This document shows positions 34,025 through 44,971 of a stretch of DNA of 64,000 nt, piece by piece. The stretch comes from Adiantum capillus-veneris (Eukaryota; Streptophyta; Polypodiopsida; Polypodiales; Pteridaceae). The stretch covers positions 138,222,529-138,286,528 of the forward strand of contig CM043964.1 of NCBI GenBank assembly GCA_014529385.2, read 5' to 3'. The translations under genes were made by a program, and so were the position numbers. The notes beneath the pieces are model-generated. The model was not told the DNA's origin. It did no database searches and saw only the letters and a program-made list of their open reading frames with translations. Within the stretch, counting starts at the first letter, position 1; the number at the start of each line of letters is the position of its first letter.

Positions 34025-36641
34025 TGATAAAGCAAAGGAGGGTTAAGTCTAGAAACACTCACCCACAACATTTCATTGAAGAAAAACCAAGATACCAATG
34101 GCGGGTAAAAGCTCGACAACCATCATTATTAATATCGAAAGCTCAGGAAATCAGCATGTCAAAGCATCCTGATGGTACAATAAAGCAAAGAGCACACAAG
34201 CTACAAGATTTTCTCTTTGGGAGACAACAAAAGAAAACCTCGACATCAGAAATTCTTGAGTTGATTACTCAAGACCCAACTTTTGCACATATAATGGTTT
34301 GAAATGCATTGATCTTCAAATCATGGTAGAGCCAACCAAGTCTATGCATAGACACGATTGTTCAACCCATGCACACAGTCGTCCCGAAGTACGCTATCTA
34401 GGAGGGGTGGAAGGGAACTAAGTAATTAAGGGCAATGGTTGAAGAGGGAGAAAAAGTTTGATGTTAACCTGTGATTTTTTGCAAAATTACCTAATAATGT
34501 CCTTAACAAGTCATCAATAGGGGAAATTTATCTGATAACATCTCTCTGATGGGTGTAAATAGTGTATATACTATCAGAAAATCATAAAAAATTGGTCTTT
34601 TTTGGTTATTTTCATCATTTTTCTTGATATTGGGACTTAAAAATGGAGAACTTCACCAAAAAACATTAAAGTTGTGTTTTTTAATGGATTTTTTTAATTA
34701 TTGGATTTTTACTTTGCTTTTTTTAGTGCATTTTGTTATTTTCTTTGTTTTTTTCAATAAACCGATCAAAAATTAATAATAAATAGCAAATGAGCTCCAA
34801 TGGAAAACTCGAAGATACGTTGATGATCAAAAGGACAAGGCAGAGAGGCACAAAAAATTTCAATCAAATCGGCAGATGGAAGCGGGAAGCCTAAATTAGG
34901 CTGTTAAGACCTACTTTCGTAAATTCTTGCATAATGAGCTACCGGAATCCGATTGACAAAATGTTTGAGTCTAACATAGATTTGACGGCCTAGTAGGACT
35001 AACAGAGAAATTTGGGAAAAAATAGTTTGGGAAGTCCGAGTACAGATATCCAAGGTAGTCCAAAATCACCTCATTTCCACTAGTCGCCTTGGAGAAGAGA
35101 GCTCTTGACCTTCTTCGCGCGTGATTTCCGGAGTCCATAGTCGGCGTTTTACAGCACCGTCTCACACGAGACATGAGGGGTATGTTCTAAGCTTATCAAT
35201 GATCAATTCTATATGACCGGTAGCAAGTCTAGGCTCAAGGAAGAAACCCTAGAAACCCAGCACTGTACAAAGTCATACAACCTAAAATTGACCATAGCAG
35301 CCTATCAGCTCAACCAAATTGGACAAGACTTGAGTTGTAGAATGCCCCTATATAATATAAAACTTCTATATCACTAGGTGACCATTTGGTAGGGGTGGAG
35401 GGGGGTCTCAAGTAGAAAATCTAGGTTTTTGCCAGATGCTAGAATTGGATTCTGACTCCACAGACAGCCCATAGACTGGGTCTACACAATGTACATGGAT
35501 GGTCTCATGAAAACAATCAAGGCAAGCTCTCGAACAACAAAAGACAGCTCAAAGGCTACCAAACGTCAACTTTGACATACGAAGTCAAACTCACTCCAAA
35601 TGGGCCAAAACTGAATGTGTAGCATCAGGACTATGTAACGGACAAGTCCATAGCCTCAAAATTGACTAACCAACCCCACAGGCCATCAAGTCACAAAGGT
35701 CGGTGATTTCAGAGTTGACAAAGCATGAAGTGATGCTGACGCGACAAAACTTTACCAAATTCATTTTAGGACTTGTTTTAGATGTATTGAATATGGCTAG
35801 GTAAAAAATTGTCAAGTTTAGCAAAAAAAATTGACTGCAGTAAATAATCATGATTATTTACTTTTGGTTTTTTTTTTTGCTTGAAAATGATACCTTCACT
35901 TCACCTATCATTTTTACTCATCTATTATATGCCACATTTCAAGTATGAGCCAAAATGATCAAGGAAAACTTGAAAATTGTCAAAAAACACAAAGAAGTCT
36001 TTCCAATCCAATTTTTGAGCTATCTGTCATATGTTTTGATCTAAATCACCCCATATCTCATACATAGAGTCGACATCATGCCTAGCACCAAGTTGCAACA
36101 AAAAATGAATATTTGGATGAAAAAGTTAATAATCGCGATTATTTACTTTCTTGCCAAAATGGGAGAAAATTGCAACTTTGACCTTATGGGACCAAAGCAC
36201 AAGATGTCCCAAGTCCACTGACCCAATTTGAGCAACTTTGGATCTCAAAAACTCAAAATCTTAGTATATCTACTGTTTCAAAGACTGAAAGCCTAAATCT
36301 GGCACCATTTCCACCTTGTGCACTCAATTGAGCCCACACTTCACTCGGAGCACCTAAATGCTATATGTTTCAAGCCTATCGTATAAAAAATGGCAACTGT
36401 TGAAAAAAATCCCCAGCAGTAAATAATCGTGAGTATTTACTTTTCTTGACAATCTATGTATGCTCCAAAATTGATTTGAAGCAAATTGGACTCAATTTGT
36501 CAGCAATTCAGACTCAACGCATTTCATAGTGGAATTTGCAAAATTTTCTAACTTTAACATTGTATTCCCCTAACAAGAGCAATGCAAGTTGCCGAGAAGG
36601 CCAAGAAAAGGGTGTCCCAAAAAGAAAAGCTGCAAGAGTTG
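34025..36641 (+). other. Non-coding, leader-like block (left half of element H)
   Basis: No credible gene. The first part (34025-34460) may still be the 3' end of element G. A T-rich stretch at 34500-34790 resembles 45290-45460 of element F. From about 35.2 kb the text has the style of the A and F leaders and carries three palindromes (35840, 36125, 36419). Element F inserted at 36646. I found neither an LTR nor a primer site that would fix the left end of H. Confidence 0.45.
35840..36440 (+). repeat. Palindrome array of element H (3 copies)
   Basis: A 22-bp palindrome made of half-site GTAAATAATCG and its reverse complement. Copies: 35840-35861 (perfect, with CATG in place of CGCG at the centre), 36125-36146 (CGCG centre, one arm mismatch), 36419-36440 (CGTG centre, one arm mismatch). 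Steps are 285 and 294 bp. All are followed by TTTT or TTTC. Confidence 0.88.
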
Positions 36642-36646
36642 CCACC

Positions 36647-37602
36647 TGTTGACCGCTGGGTCAACAACTTAACATAACTCAAGTTTCGTACCAAAGTTTT
36701 ATCTTTTGCGAGTTATGAAATGCTGCGGATTATGGCTATAAACGTCATTTGTAATGAGTAGTTGTTCTAGCTTCAAAATTCGGGGTGCAATGGCACTTAC
36801 AGATTGTAAATACAAAGCCATTTGACCCTTTCAACCCCATTTTTGGTTAAACCTAAGGTAGCCTTAGTATATAAGGTACCTAGGTCATTTTGTAAAAGGA
36901 CTTTTTTCATAATCAAAACTTTAGCGCTGCCGTCTACTGTATGTGAGAGAGAAAGAGAGTGAGTGTGAGCTTTATCCTCTCGCTACGCCCGGCTCGCTCA
37001 ACACATTGGAGATCCGACTGCACCATTGCTGTAGGCTCGAGGAGAGCTACGCGACAACGCCAAGCATTCCACGCGAAACGAAGTGCACACGCCGACGCAT
37101 CTACGAGCTATTTGTGGGCGTAAGTGTATCAAACGATGTCTGTTTTTTGCGTGCTAGTAGTCTATAGTATCGTGGTGGCGTAAGCTACGCATAGGTACTC
37201 ATAAATTTCAGTTTTGGGCACTTTCAAAATTCGGCTCTGCCATCCTACGCGTTTTCCGCAGACGGGTTTAGAGTGAGGGTTTTGAGTGTAGAAGCTTAGG
37301 GATAGGTGTATCCTAGTGAAGGGATGGTGTTCCTTAAGTTTCGTACAAATCTGGGATGATTAGGTGAGTTACCTTCCATATGTGTGTATGTGTCTAGGTG
37401 GTGTAGTTGAGAGCAGTGAGGTTCTTGATTGTGGTTTAGTTGGCCTTCCAGAGTGTTGTATGTGTAGGATGGTCTCAGCTTGACAAGCTAAAGAGATTTC
37501 CTCCGTGTGCTTATCGTGTCATATGTGTCCTTGATTGACATTATGTTGATCTAGGTAGTGTTTGCATGCACTTCATGGGTGTGTGAGTCGCTCCGTCCAA
37601 CA
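36647..37602 (+). repeat. Element F 5' LTR
   Basis: It begins TGTTGACCGCTGGGTCAACA, a 7-bp hairpin (GTTGACC/GGTCAAC), and ends GTCCAACA. The half-palindrome CATCCTACGCG of the leader array is at 37241-37251. A TATA-like box lies at 36868. It matches 47210-48162 along its length. Confidence 0.93.
36868..36876 (+). promoter_or_regulatory. TATA-like box in the F LTR
   Basis: TATATAAGG in a GC-balanced context, conserved in the 3' LTR at 47429-47437. The position, about 220 bases into the LTR, suits the U3 promoter that would start the genomic transcript some 30 bases further on. Confidence 0.6.
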
Positions 37603-37603
37603 T

Positions 37604-37621
37604 TGGCGCCGTTGCCGGGGA
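37604..37621 (+). other. Element F primer-binding site (tRNA-Asp)
   Basis: TGGCGCCGTTGCCGGGGA is a perfect complement to the 3' end of plant tRNA-Asp(GTC), including CCA. It starts one base after the LTR. Confidence 0.92.
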
Positions 37622-40014
37622 CACAAGGACCTAAGTAGGTTTCTACTAGCACTCGTGTGATGGTTGCTTGATTTAGTTTCGGCTAAAGAAAGAGTTTTTC
37701 TTTTGTGGATCCGGAAGAGGATATTCCGCGATCAAGGGGATAGCCAGGAAGCGTGTGTCTTGCCGAGGGTCTGCAACTAGATAGGTTTAGTTAGGATCTG
37801 TGGATTAGAGTAGTTGTTGGTGGTCGAGTGATTTGTGAGGTGATAAAAGTGTTTACTAGTCCGTGTGTGGCAGTGAAGCGTTTTTCTACTCATAGATGCA
37901 AAGCCCCATATGATTTGTAGGAGTAGCTTTAGGTAAGTCATCCGATTCTGATCTAGAGCTATTCATCATTGAATTATTTGCTAAAGTGCTTGATTGCATT
38001 TGAAATCACGAAAAAGTGTGCTTTTGAGGGTAAAAATGCATTAAACAAGCTTTTGTGGATATTTTTGTATGACTGACTGATGCTGTGCATATAAAAGAGC
38101 ATTTGCAAGGGTTCTGTGAAGAAAACCTGCAATTCTGTAAACATAGACATCCTACGCGTAGAATGTCTCAAGGGGGTTCTGGAGACCAAATTTTGAAATG
38201 CTGAGTTGACCAGTGTGTTTAGAGGGTAGGTGTTACCCTAGTAACATATTGACTTGAGTGTTTTTCCCTAGTTTTGTTGACCAAAAGCCAAAAGGCGAAG
38301 TCAGAAAACGTAAAATTTCAGAAAAGGATTAAATTGAGTGATTTTTGCATGTTTTTGCAATTGTGAAGCATACTTGCACTTGCTGAGAGCATAAGAAAGC
38401 ATCAGGGACACTTTAGTCTGAAAAAATAAGCAGTAGACATCCTATGCGTAGGATGTCTACAGGGTGATCTGGGCACTTTTTGGAAAATCTGAGGTTACCA
38501 GTGTTGTTTAGAAGGTAGGTTTTACCCTATTTTCACCTGGAAAGTGGAAATTTGACCAAATTTTGACAGATCAAAGCCAAAAGATGAGAATTGCCAGACA
38601 TCCTACCGAAATTGTGTCCAAGGCCTAATTTTGAGACCAAACCATAGGATGACTCCAAAGGCATGTTCTAAATGTTGTATTGAGTGCATGTGATAAATTT
38701 CATCTCATTTGGGTCAGTGAAAAGAAGATTGAACAGACCTTAGCATTTTTGACTAAAAGAGGCAAGAATAGCTAGTTTTGGGGTCTTTTGACATCCAAAC
38801 TCAAATCTAAGCATACTAGTGGGTTGCTGACATCAAGGGGAAGCTTTGGGTCAAGTCTGGGGTCAAACAGGCCAAAAAGACATCCTACGCGTAGGATGTC
38901 ATGTGTGTGATTTTGCACTCCAAACTTGATTTTGAGCATACCAAAGTGCTCAGCACCTTAAGGAGAGTCTGTGGTTCAACTTTGGAGCAATTCTGAGCAG
39001 TTAGACATCCTACGCGTAGGATGTCTAAGGCATGATTTAGAGGCCAAATTCAAATTGTGGACATAGCAGGGTGTTGTATAGCCTTAGGCAAGCCTCCTAG
39101 TCAATTTTGGTCCAATTTGGAGTTGATTTGACTTGGGAATTCATCAGAACAGACATCAGGCTTCTGGAACAGATTCTTGATCATTTGACCAGCCTATAGG
39201 TGTCAGAATCAAAAAGTAAAAATAGCTGTGAGTTTAGCACATCAAGGGGAAGCTACAATGCAAGTTTGGACAAAATTTGAGCAGTTAGACATCCTACGCG
39301 TAGGATGTCTCCAGCTTGATTTAGGACTCCAAACCAACCTATGAGCACACCACTGTGATCAGCACATCAAGGAGAAGTTGGGGTGAAAATTTCAAGTCAT
39401 TCTGAGCAAAAAGACATCCTACGCGTAGGATGTCTCAAGGCCATTTTTAGGTCCAAATGAAATTCTGAGCATACCATTGTGTTGCTGGACTTAAGGGGAG
39501 TCTATGGACCAAATTTTGTTAAATTCTGAGCATGTAGACATCCTACGCGTAGGATGTCTCTAGGCCAGTTTTAGGGTCCAACTGTAATTATGACCATACA
39601 GAAGTGTTCACAGTGTCACAAAGATCCCAAATCTTCTTTCAAAATTGAATTTGAACTCATTTTGACCATTCTAAACTGCATTTGATTGTTTTGGCCATAA
39701 CTTTCACAAATGGTATCGGATTGGAAAAGTTTTTATATCAAAACGTAGCCTGAGAGCGGCTCTACAGATCTTCGAGCAAAACTTGAACTAAATGTATGCC
39801 AACGGCAACCAATTAGTTCAACTTTGGAAAAAACATCGTTTGAGGCCTCAAAATTCATCCGGAAGTCAGGGGTTTCTGAAAGCGACAAATTGCGAGAATT
39901 GTGACGAAACGGTTGCGGTTTTGGACATAGTTTCGACTTTTCCCTAACCAAAGCACTTGAACACAGTGGACTAAGTCTACTTGAACCAAGCAAAAGCTCT
40001 TAATCCCAGAAATC
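37622..40014 (+). other. Element F leader (non-coding)
   Basis: About 2.4 kb between primer site and gag ATG, without a credible gene. Its second half is organised as imperfect repeats, each carrying the palindrome listed separately and often followed by a phrase such as CCATTTTTAGGTCCAAAT or CCAGTTTTAGGGTCCAAC. Such a long leader with many short upstream frames would block ordinary scanning translation of gag. Confidence 0.75.
38145..39559 (+). repeat. Palindrome array in the leader of F (7 copies plus decayed ones)
   Basis: A 24-bp palindrome of half-site AGACATCCTACG and its reverse complement. Copies: 38145-38168 (one mismatch), 38436-38459 (one mismatch, at the centre), 38878-38901 (last base differs), and perfect at 39003-39026, 39287-39310, 39412-39435 and 39536-39559. 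A decayed half lies at 38596 and another near 39152. Steps between recognisable copies are 291, 160, 282, 125, 284, 125 and 124 bp. Flanks of the last copies also align (TTCTGAGCA before, about 125-bp units), so part of the array is a tandem repeat. Confidence 0.93.
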
Positions 40015-42093
40015 ATGTCTACCCTAGATTCAAACGCAGCTTACACAAGCATGGAGATCCCGACGATAGAGGAATATCCTCCCACAATGGATCTTCCAAA
40101 CTTGCAATTGATAAAGATCCATCTTGTTGAGAGAGTTTGGATGATTGGTCATGAGAGTGAAGGACTATATAGATACATTGACAACAATGAGGTCAATCTT
40201 TATAGGTGCTCAGATCCATATCTAGAAGAGATAACGGATTACAAGCTCTTATATGTCTACACATACGGAGTCGACTGTCAATGGAGATCTATAGTTGTCG
40301 ACAAGTATGGACGAGAATACAGAGTTGTAGAAAGCACAAATCCACAGACTGTACTAGAAAGAGGTGGATATTTGGTCAATGAAAGACCACAAATGCCTCC
40401 ACCAAACACGAGAATTCCTATAAGAATTCCAAGAAGAGAGCCACCAGGATTCCCTTCAAGAGCGATAACGAGAGAAGGATTAGGAGAGTCTCTGTTTAGA
40501 CTTGTAGACAATCGACGAGTTAGACCATCCCAAGTCCAGAAATGGGTAAACAGAAAATACTCCGGAGATAAAGATTCGAGAGATCACATAGCGGCTTTTA
40601 GAAGAGTGATTAGAGCAGAGGAAGTTTCAAATTTTGCGACACAGTTTGCGGGATTTGGATTGACTCTAGAAGATGATGCAGCTACATGGCTCGACTCGGT
40701 GGAAAAATGGGATTTTGAGACCCTACATGAGCTGTTTGAGGAGTTTATTGAAGAATTCTTGCCAAAAGGCATTGCTCACAACACGGTCTCGCAAATCCAT
40801 AGATTCAAACAGAAAGAGGATGAATCGGTACGCAAAGCATCATTACGGCTCAAGAGATATGTTAAGCTCTGTCCAAGAGAGGAATTACCTATGCAAGCAC
40901 GACTGATGCTGATCTTTATCCAAGGAATGAGACATGTGGGCCTTCAGAAGGATCTGCATATGATAAGGAGGATGACGCTAAACGAGTTGATCAAGAAGCC
41001 CTTTATCTAGTGGATAATTGTGAGGCATACAAAGAAAAGGACTTAAAGAGTCAAGGAGATGACACATCCTCTAGCACAGTGTTTCACAGATAAGTGAGTC
41101 CATTGCCAAGCCAATGGCACCTATTGATCAAGAAAAGCTTATCGACGACTTGGTCAAGAGGTAGATTCCTCTTGTAAGGTTTGATTCGAGAGAGCCGAAG
41201 TGGTGTGAAATTGAGAGAAAATGGACGAACCATATGAGGAAAGAGTGCTATTATAGCATGGAAAATGCTAGGGAGAGGTATGTACAACCTGTTCCAGAAG
41301 CACCTACTCCACGATACATTACGGGGAATGCGCCAGGACCAGTAGGAGTTTTAAGGCCACAGCTTGTCTTAGGACAACAACCTCCGCTGCCAGGTGCGAG
41401 AATGCCGGTAGACATGAGATACATGCCAATGATGGAAGCATCAAATAAACCAATGCCAATACCAGCTACAATGTGTATAGCAACCAAAGTGAGTACTACC
41501 CTTCGGAGCAACAAAATGTGAGAGAAACACATGGAGTGGTGAGGCCGGTACAACCTCCACCTCCTGGGTTTCAATCGAAAGAAAGAAGGTATGAAATGGA
41601 CGAAAGGACATTGCGATTCATTGCAAATAGCAGCTTATCTAGGTCAAAGCTTGCTTATAGCCAAGAGGAAATGCTGAAAGAATCTCCTCAACCAGAGACA
41701 GATTGTCACAAAAGTCGTGACAACCACTTGGTTAAACAATGTCCTCATACGGAGATCACTGAAGTAAATGCCTATTGTCTTGAGTGTGGCATCACGCACT
41801 TGATCCCCGATTGCCCGAAAAAACCAAACCAAATCAGGAAAAGCACGACAAATGTATTAGGGATTGTTCAGCTACCTAGTAGCTCAGAAAATGAAAATGT
41901 CGTACCAGTTCAAGTGGTTACGAGAGCACAAGCCCAAAAGAAAGCTGATGAGAATCCAGAGACAAAGAACATGGAAAGTGACATGAGTCCAAAGACAGAT
42001 GATGGACCAAAGACAGTGGACCAAAGACAGATGCACCTAGTCAGAAAACCAAGAGCAAACGAAATAGTTGGAAAGCTAGAAAGACTAGGATGA
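40015..42093 (+). pseudogene. Element F gag
   Basis: ATG 40015 opens a 331-codon frame (MSTLDSNAAYTSMEIPTIEE). The N-terminal domain (40130-40330: LYRYIDNNEVNLYRCSDP, LLYVYTYGVDCQW, VVDKYGREY) is shared with element A. The gag core follows: KYSGDKDSRDHIAAFRRVIR, DDAATWLDSVEKWDFETL and SVRKASLRLKRYV. A frameshift near 41005 and stops split the rest; 41473-42093 carries Cys/His-rich text ending YCLECGITHLIPDCP, close to a CCHC zinc knuckle but one residue short (C-x2-C-x3-H-x4-C), with a decayed knuckle-like CHKSRDNHLVKQC before it. Gag builds the particle and packages RNA. A few lesions only; this is the best-preserved gag in the window. Confidence 0.85.
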
Positions 42094-42980
42094 AAGCACG
42101 CAGGGAACGAGAGAAAAAATCCCTAGCTGAGAAGCTTACCGAAGCTGAGGAAAAGATAAAACAACATGAGGAGAAGGAGGCACCTTCGCTTACAAAGATG
42201 GTTAAACCTCTAGAAGAACCCTCCACGGATGAAAAACCGAGAAGTGCTATTTCAGGAGGATCTGTGTTGGTAGAGAAGGTTAATGAGACATTAGATGCCC
42301 TCTTGAAAGCCTATGATGAGAGGCTCAAAAACAACCAAACCCAAGAACACAGGTGGAAGACATATCCCTATGCAGAACTAGAAAAGCAAAGGTTTGAAAT
42401 GTGCCAGAAAATGATTCAAACAGCCCAAGCTTTACTAGAACCACCAGTTGCAAAACCTGAGGATGTGATCTGTGTGATGCCTACACAAGTAATCCCACCA
42501 AACCAAGAACTAAAAGAGCCAGATTCTAGTCATGGGCACAGACCAAACCTCAAAGACCCAGCATTAGAACCAAGGATAGTACTGAATACCACGGATAACT
42601 CTTCCGAGGGATTTCACCAAGCTATACCTGAGGATTGTAAAGAGATAGATGGTCTTGACGAATTGTGGAAACAAGTCAGAGAAGCCAATGAAGCCGATGA
42701 CCTAAGAAGACTAGTAGACAAGACTGGTGATGAATGAGAAGTGTTTCTACCACCAATAGAGGAATTTGAGACTGGATCTCAAATGAATCTAGACGTGCAA
42801 TCGTGTTGGGGCGACAAAGGATCTGTACAATCTATGGATAGTCAACCCCATTCTCTAAGAACACTACCGTCCTACATGGGAGAGTATGAGACCAAGTTAG
42901 ATGTGGTTGCAGTCCCATCACAGAGACTGTCTCCCAGCAAGGCCATCATATTCTATCTACCCCAGTCACGTGTACAATAA
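42090..42980 (+). pseudogene. Element F charged coiled-coil spacer
   Basis: 42090-42737 is open (REREKKSLAEKLTEAEEKI, then QHEEKEAPSL) with a heptad-like charged N-terminus. It is followed by a Pro/Glu-rich region and then, after TGA, by 42741-42980 in another frame. It lies between the zinc-knuckle region and protease. I recognise no domain; it may be the C-terminus of Gag or a linker of the Gag-Pro polyprotein. Confidence 0.55.
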
Positions 42981-44200
42981 TGTTAGCCGAGTTGCTCAGA
43001 ATAAGACCAAACATGTGGGCTAATGTGGGTAAATGTCTAGAGAAATTTGGTGTGAAAACCCCAATGACTCAAATCGAGGAAGGCATCAAAGAGCTTGAAA
43101 TGCCTCAACTAAATACTAGGCCAGTGCCATTAAACAAGGTAGGCGAGTATTACGAGGGAGAAGATGGAAACACCACCCTTCCTATGGAATTCAATAATGT
43201 AAAAACCATGGCAATCCTTGACAGTGGAGCTGGTGTGGCCATTGCAACCAAAGAGGTTTGGAAAAAATGGGGAAAACCTGCCTTGATATCCACACGAATG
43301 ACCTTGCAGCTTGCAGACGGACACAAGGAAAAGCCCCTAGGACTGCTAGAAAAAGTACTTGTTACTTCTTGTGGCATTGAATATGAACACACTTTTGTTG
43401 TTGTTGACTTTGGCAAGAAGAACAACTATGACATCATTCTAGGAAGACCATTCATGCGACAATTGAAAATGGTCCAAGATTGGGGTTATGACCATATATA
43501 CCTGAGACATATGGAAACCATAACAAAGATAAACTTGAGGGACCATAGCTATAGGGATGTGACGAGAACACCGGTAGAGGAGTTTGATTCCGCCACAGTA
43601 GCAGGATCAGGACTTCCAGCTTGGTTAGGTAAGCCTAAAGAACTGTGGATGTGTGAAGCTTCACAATGTGGTAGCTTGAAACGTGAGGAATGTATCCTAG
43701 AGCGGGTTATAGAGGATATGGACTATATCCCAAAACCATTTCCTGAAGAAGAGCTAGAGCCTTTTGGATGGGAACACATCTTGGCTACTCTGGACGTGTG
43801 CGCCGTGGAGGATGTCGTTCCTTATTTTGCAGTGAGTGTAATCCAGGAAAATGAAGAGATCCAGACATCAACAAGCTCTCGAAATAAGGAGCAAACAAAT
43901 AAATGTGGAGAATCAAAAGATGAAGAAGACGACGAGTTCTATGACTCTGTAGAACACTTCGAGCTTCAAGAAGATCAACGACCCGGGGATCAATGTCATC
44001 GCTACATGAATAAAGTGCATCAAAAGTGGAATCCAAAGTCCTCGATAAAGACACAACCACCACAAGCATCTTCATACATGGATCCTAATAAGGATGCAAA
44101 GACTCAGCTAGGAGGAATACGACCAGAGCAACGAGCTAACAATGCTCTAATCAATGGGCTAGAAAAGTCCTCCAAGAAACTACCACCCACGAGAAAATAG
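42980..44200 (+). CDS. Element F retropepsin (aspartic protease) ORF
   Basis: A 406-codon open frame, the longest in the window. Residues about 70-180 form the protease: MAILDSGAGVAIATKEVW has an intact D-S-G active site, then LQLADGHKEKPLGLLEKVLV, CGIEYEHTFVVVDFGKK and YDIILGRPFMRQLKMVQDWG. The ILGRPF block is typical of Athila/Tat. The C-terminal part (PFPEEELEPFGWEHI, then an acidic, Gln-rich tail ending SSKKLPPTRK) resembles the region that precedes RT in such polyproteins, but here it ends in TAG with no RT. The protease may still be active. ATG 42980 is only the first in frame; the natural product was probably a polyprotein. Confidence 0.82.
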   Translation: MLAELLRIRPNMWANVGKCLEKFGVKTPMTQIEEGIKELEMPQLNTRPVPLNKVGEYYEGEDGNTTLPMEFNNVKTMAILDSGAGVAIATKEVWKKWGKPALISTRMTLQLADGHKEKPLGLLEKVLVTSCGIEYEHTFVVVDFGKKNNYDIILGRPFMRQLKMVQDWGYDHIYLRHMETITKINLRDHSYRDVTRTPVEEFDSATVAGSGLPAWLGKPKELWMCEASQCGSLKREECILERVIEDMDYIPKPFPEEELEPFGWEHILATLDVCAVEDVVPYFAVSVIQENEEIQTSTSSRNKEQTNKCGESKDEEDDEFYDSVEHFELQEDQRPGDQCHRYMNKVHQKWNPKSSIKTQPPQASSYMDPNKDAKTQLGGIRPEQRANNALINGLEKSSKKLPPTRK

Positions 44201-44347
44201 ACAGTAACTTTCCACTACCAGCCAAAAAATCAAGGGAAAGTACAAGAAATCAACCTTGCTGAGGATAGTAGCGATAGTGATGAATCTTACAACATCCCCT
44301 ATCATCAACTCAGGCCATCACTATCCCCAACTCCTTCAGCAACAACC

Positions 44348-44971
44348 ATGACAGGTCAAAAGAACAAGACAAGAAGTCAAAGCCAAAAAGCTCGACAAAT
44401 CTGGATACCAAAAAGCCAGATCGGCCAAAAACAGATATGGATCAAGAAGACAAAGATCTCTAATGACAAATCACAAGATCCAACACCAAAACAAAAACAA
44501 GGAAAGCATGCACAAATGGGTAAGAATATCACAAAGTCGCAAGCTTTCACAACTCAGGTTTGGGCTCCAAAGAAGTTGATTCAAGCACGAAAAAGTCAGG
44601 AATTCATTTGGATTTCAAAACAACCACAGTATCAACTTTCAAAGCCTGAATCCCGTCCCCAACCAAGCGTACAAGGGCTGAAGCAAAGACCACTGTTGAC
44701 TCACACAACAAAAAGTTGGATCCCAATGAAGTCTCTTCAAACACAAATGAAGCACGGGCAAGTATGGGTTCCCAAACGAGAGCCAGCAACAAAACAGCCA
44801 ATAATCGTAAAGAAATGGGTCCCAAAGAAGAACAACAAAACTGTTGTCAGTGCATCGCCGCTTGAGTTCTTACAATTCTTCCTACGATTACAGTACAGTT
44901 CGAAGAGAGCAAGTCGCTTCAATCAAGCAACGATACAGGAGGTTCAAAGACCATTACATTGCTTAGAATAG
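44348..44971 (+). CDS. Element F: basic Trp-x-Pro-Lys repeat protein
   Basis: A 207-codon frame (MTGQKNKTRSQSQKARQ...), rich in Lys, Gln and Ser. Short motifs recur about every 15-30 residues: IWIPKSQ, IWIKKTK, VWAPKKL, FIWISKQ, SWIPMKS, VWVPKRE, KWVPKKN. Element G has related text downstream of its protease-like domain. No known domain matches; spaced Trp with basic residues suggests an RNA-binding or capsid-associated tail. It is not certain that the frame is translated separately from the protease ORF 147 bases upstream. Confidence 0.5.
   Translation: MTGQKNKTRSQSQKARQIWIPKSQIGQKQIWIKKTKISNDKSQDPTPKQKQGKHAQMGKNITKSQAFTTQVWAPKKLIQARKSQEFIWISKQPQYQLSKPESRPQPSVQGLKQRPLLTHTTKSWIPMKSLQTQMKHGQVWVPKREPATKQPIIVKKWVPKKNNKTVVSASPLEFLQFFLRLQYSSKRASRFNQATIQEVQRPLHCLE

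Noticed and set aside
43785-44075. Minus-strand frames opposite the F protease ORF
   Set aside because: These are shadows of the plus-strand coding region with no recognisable domain.
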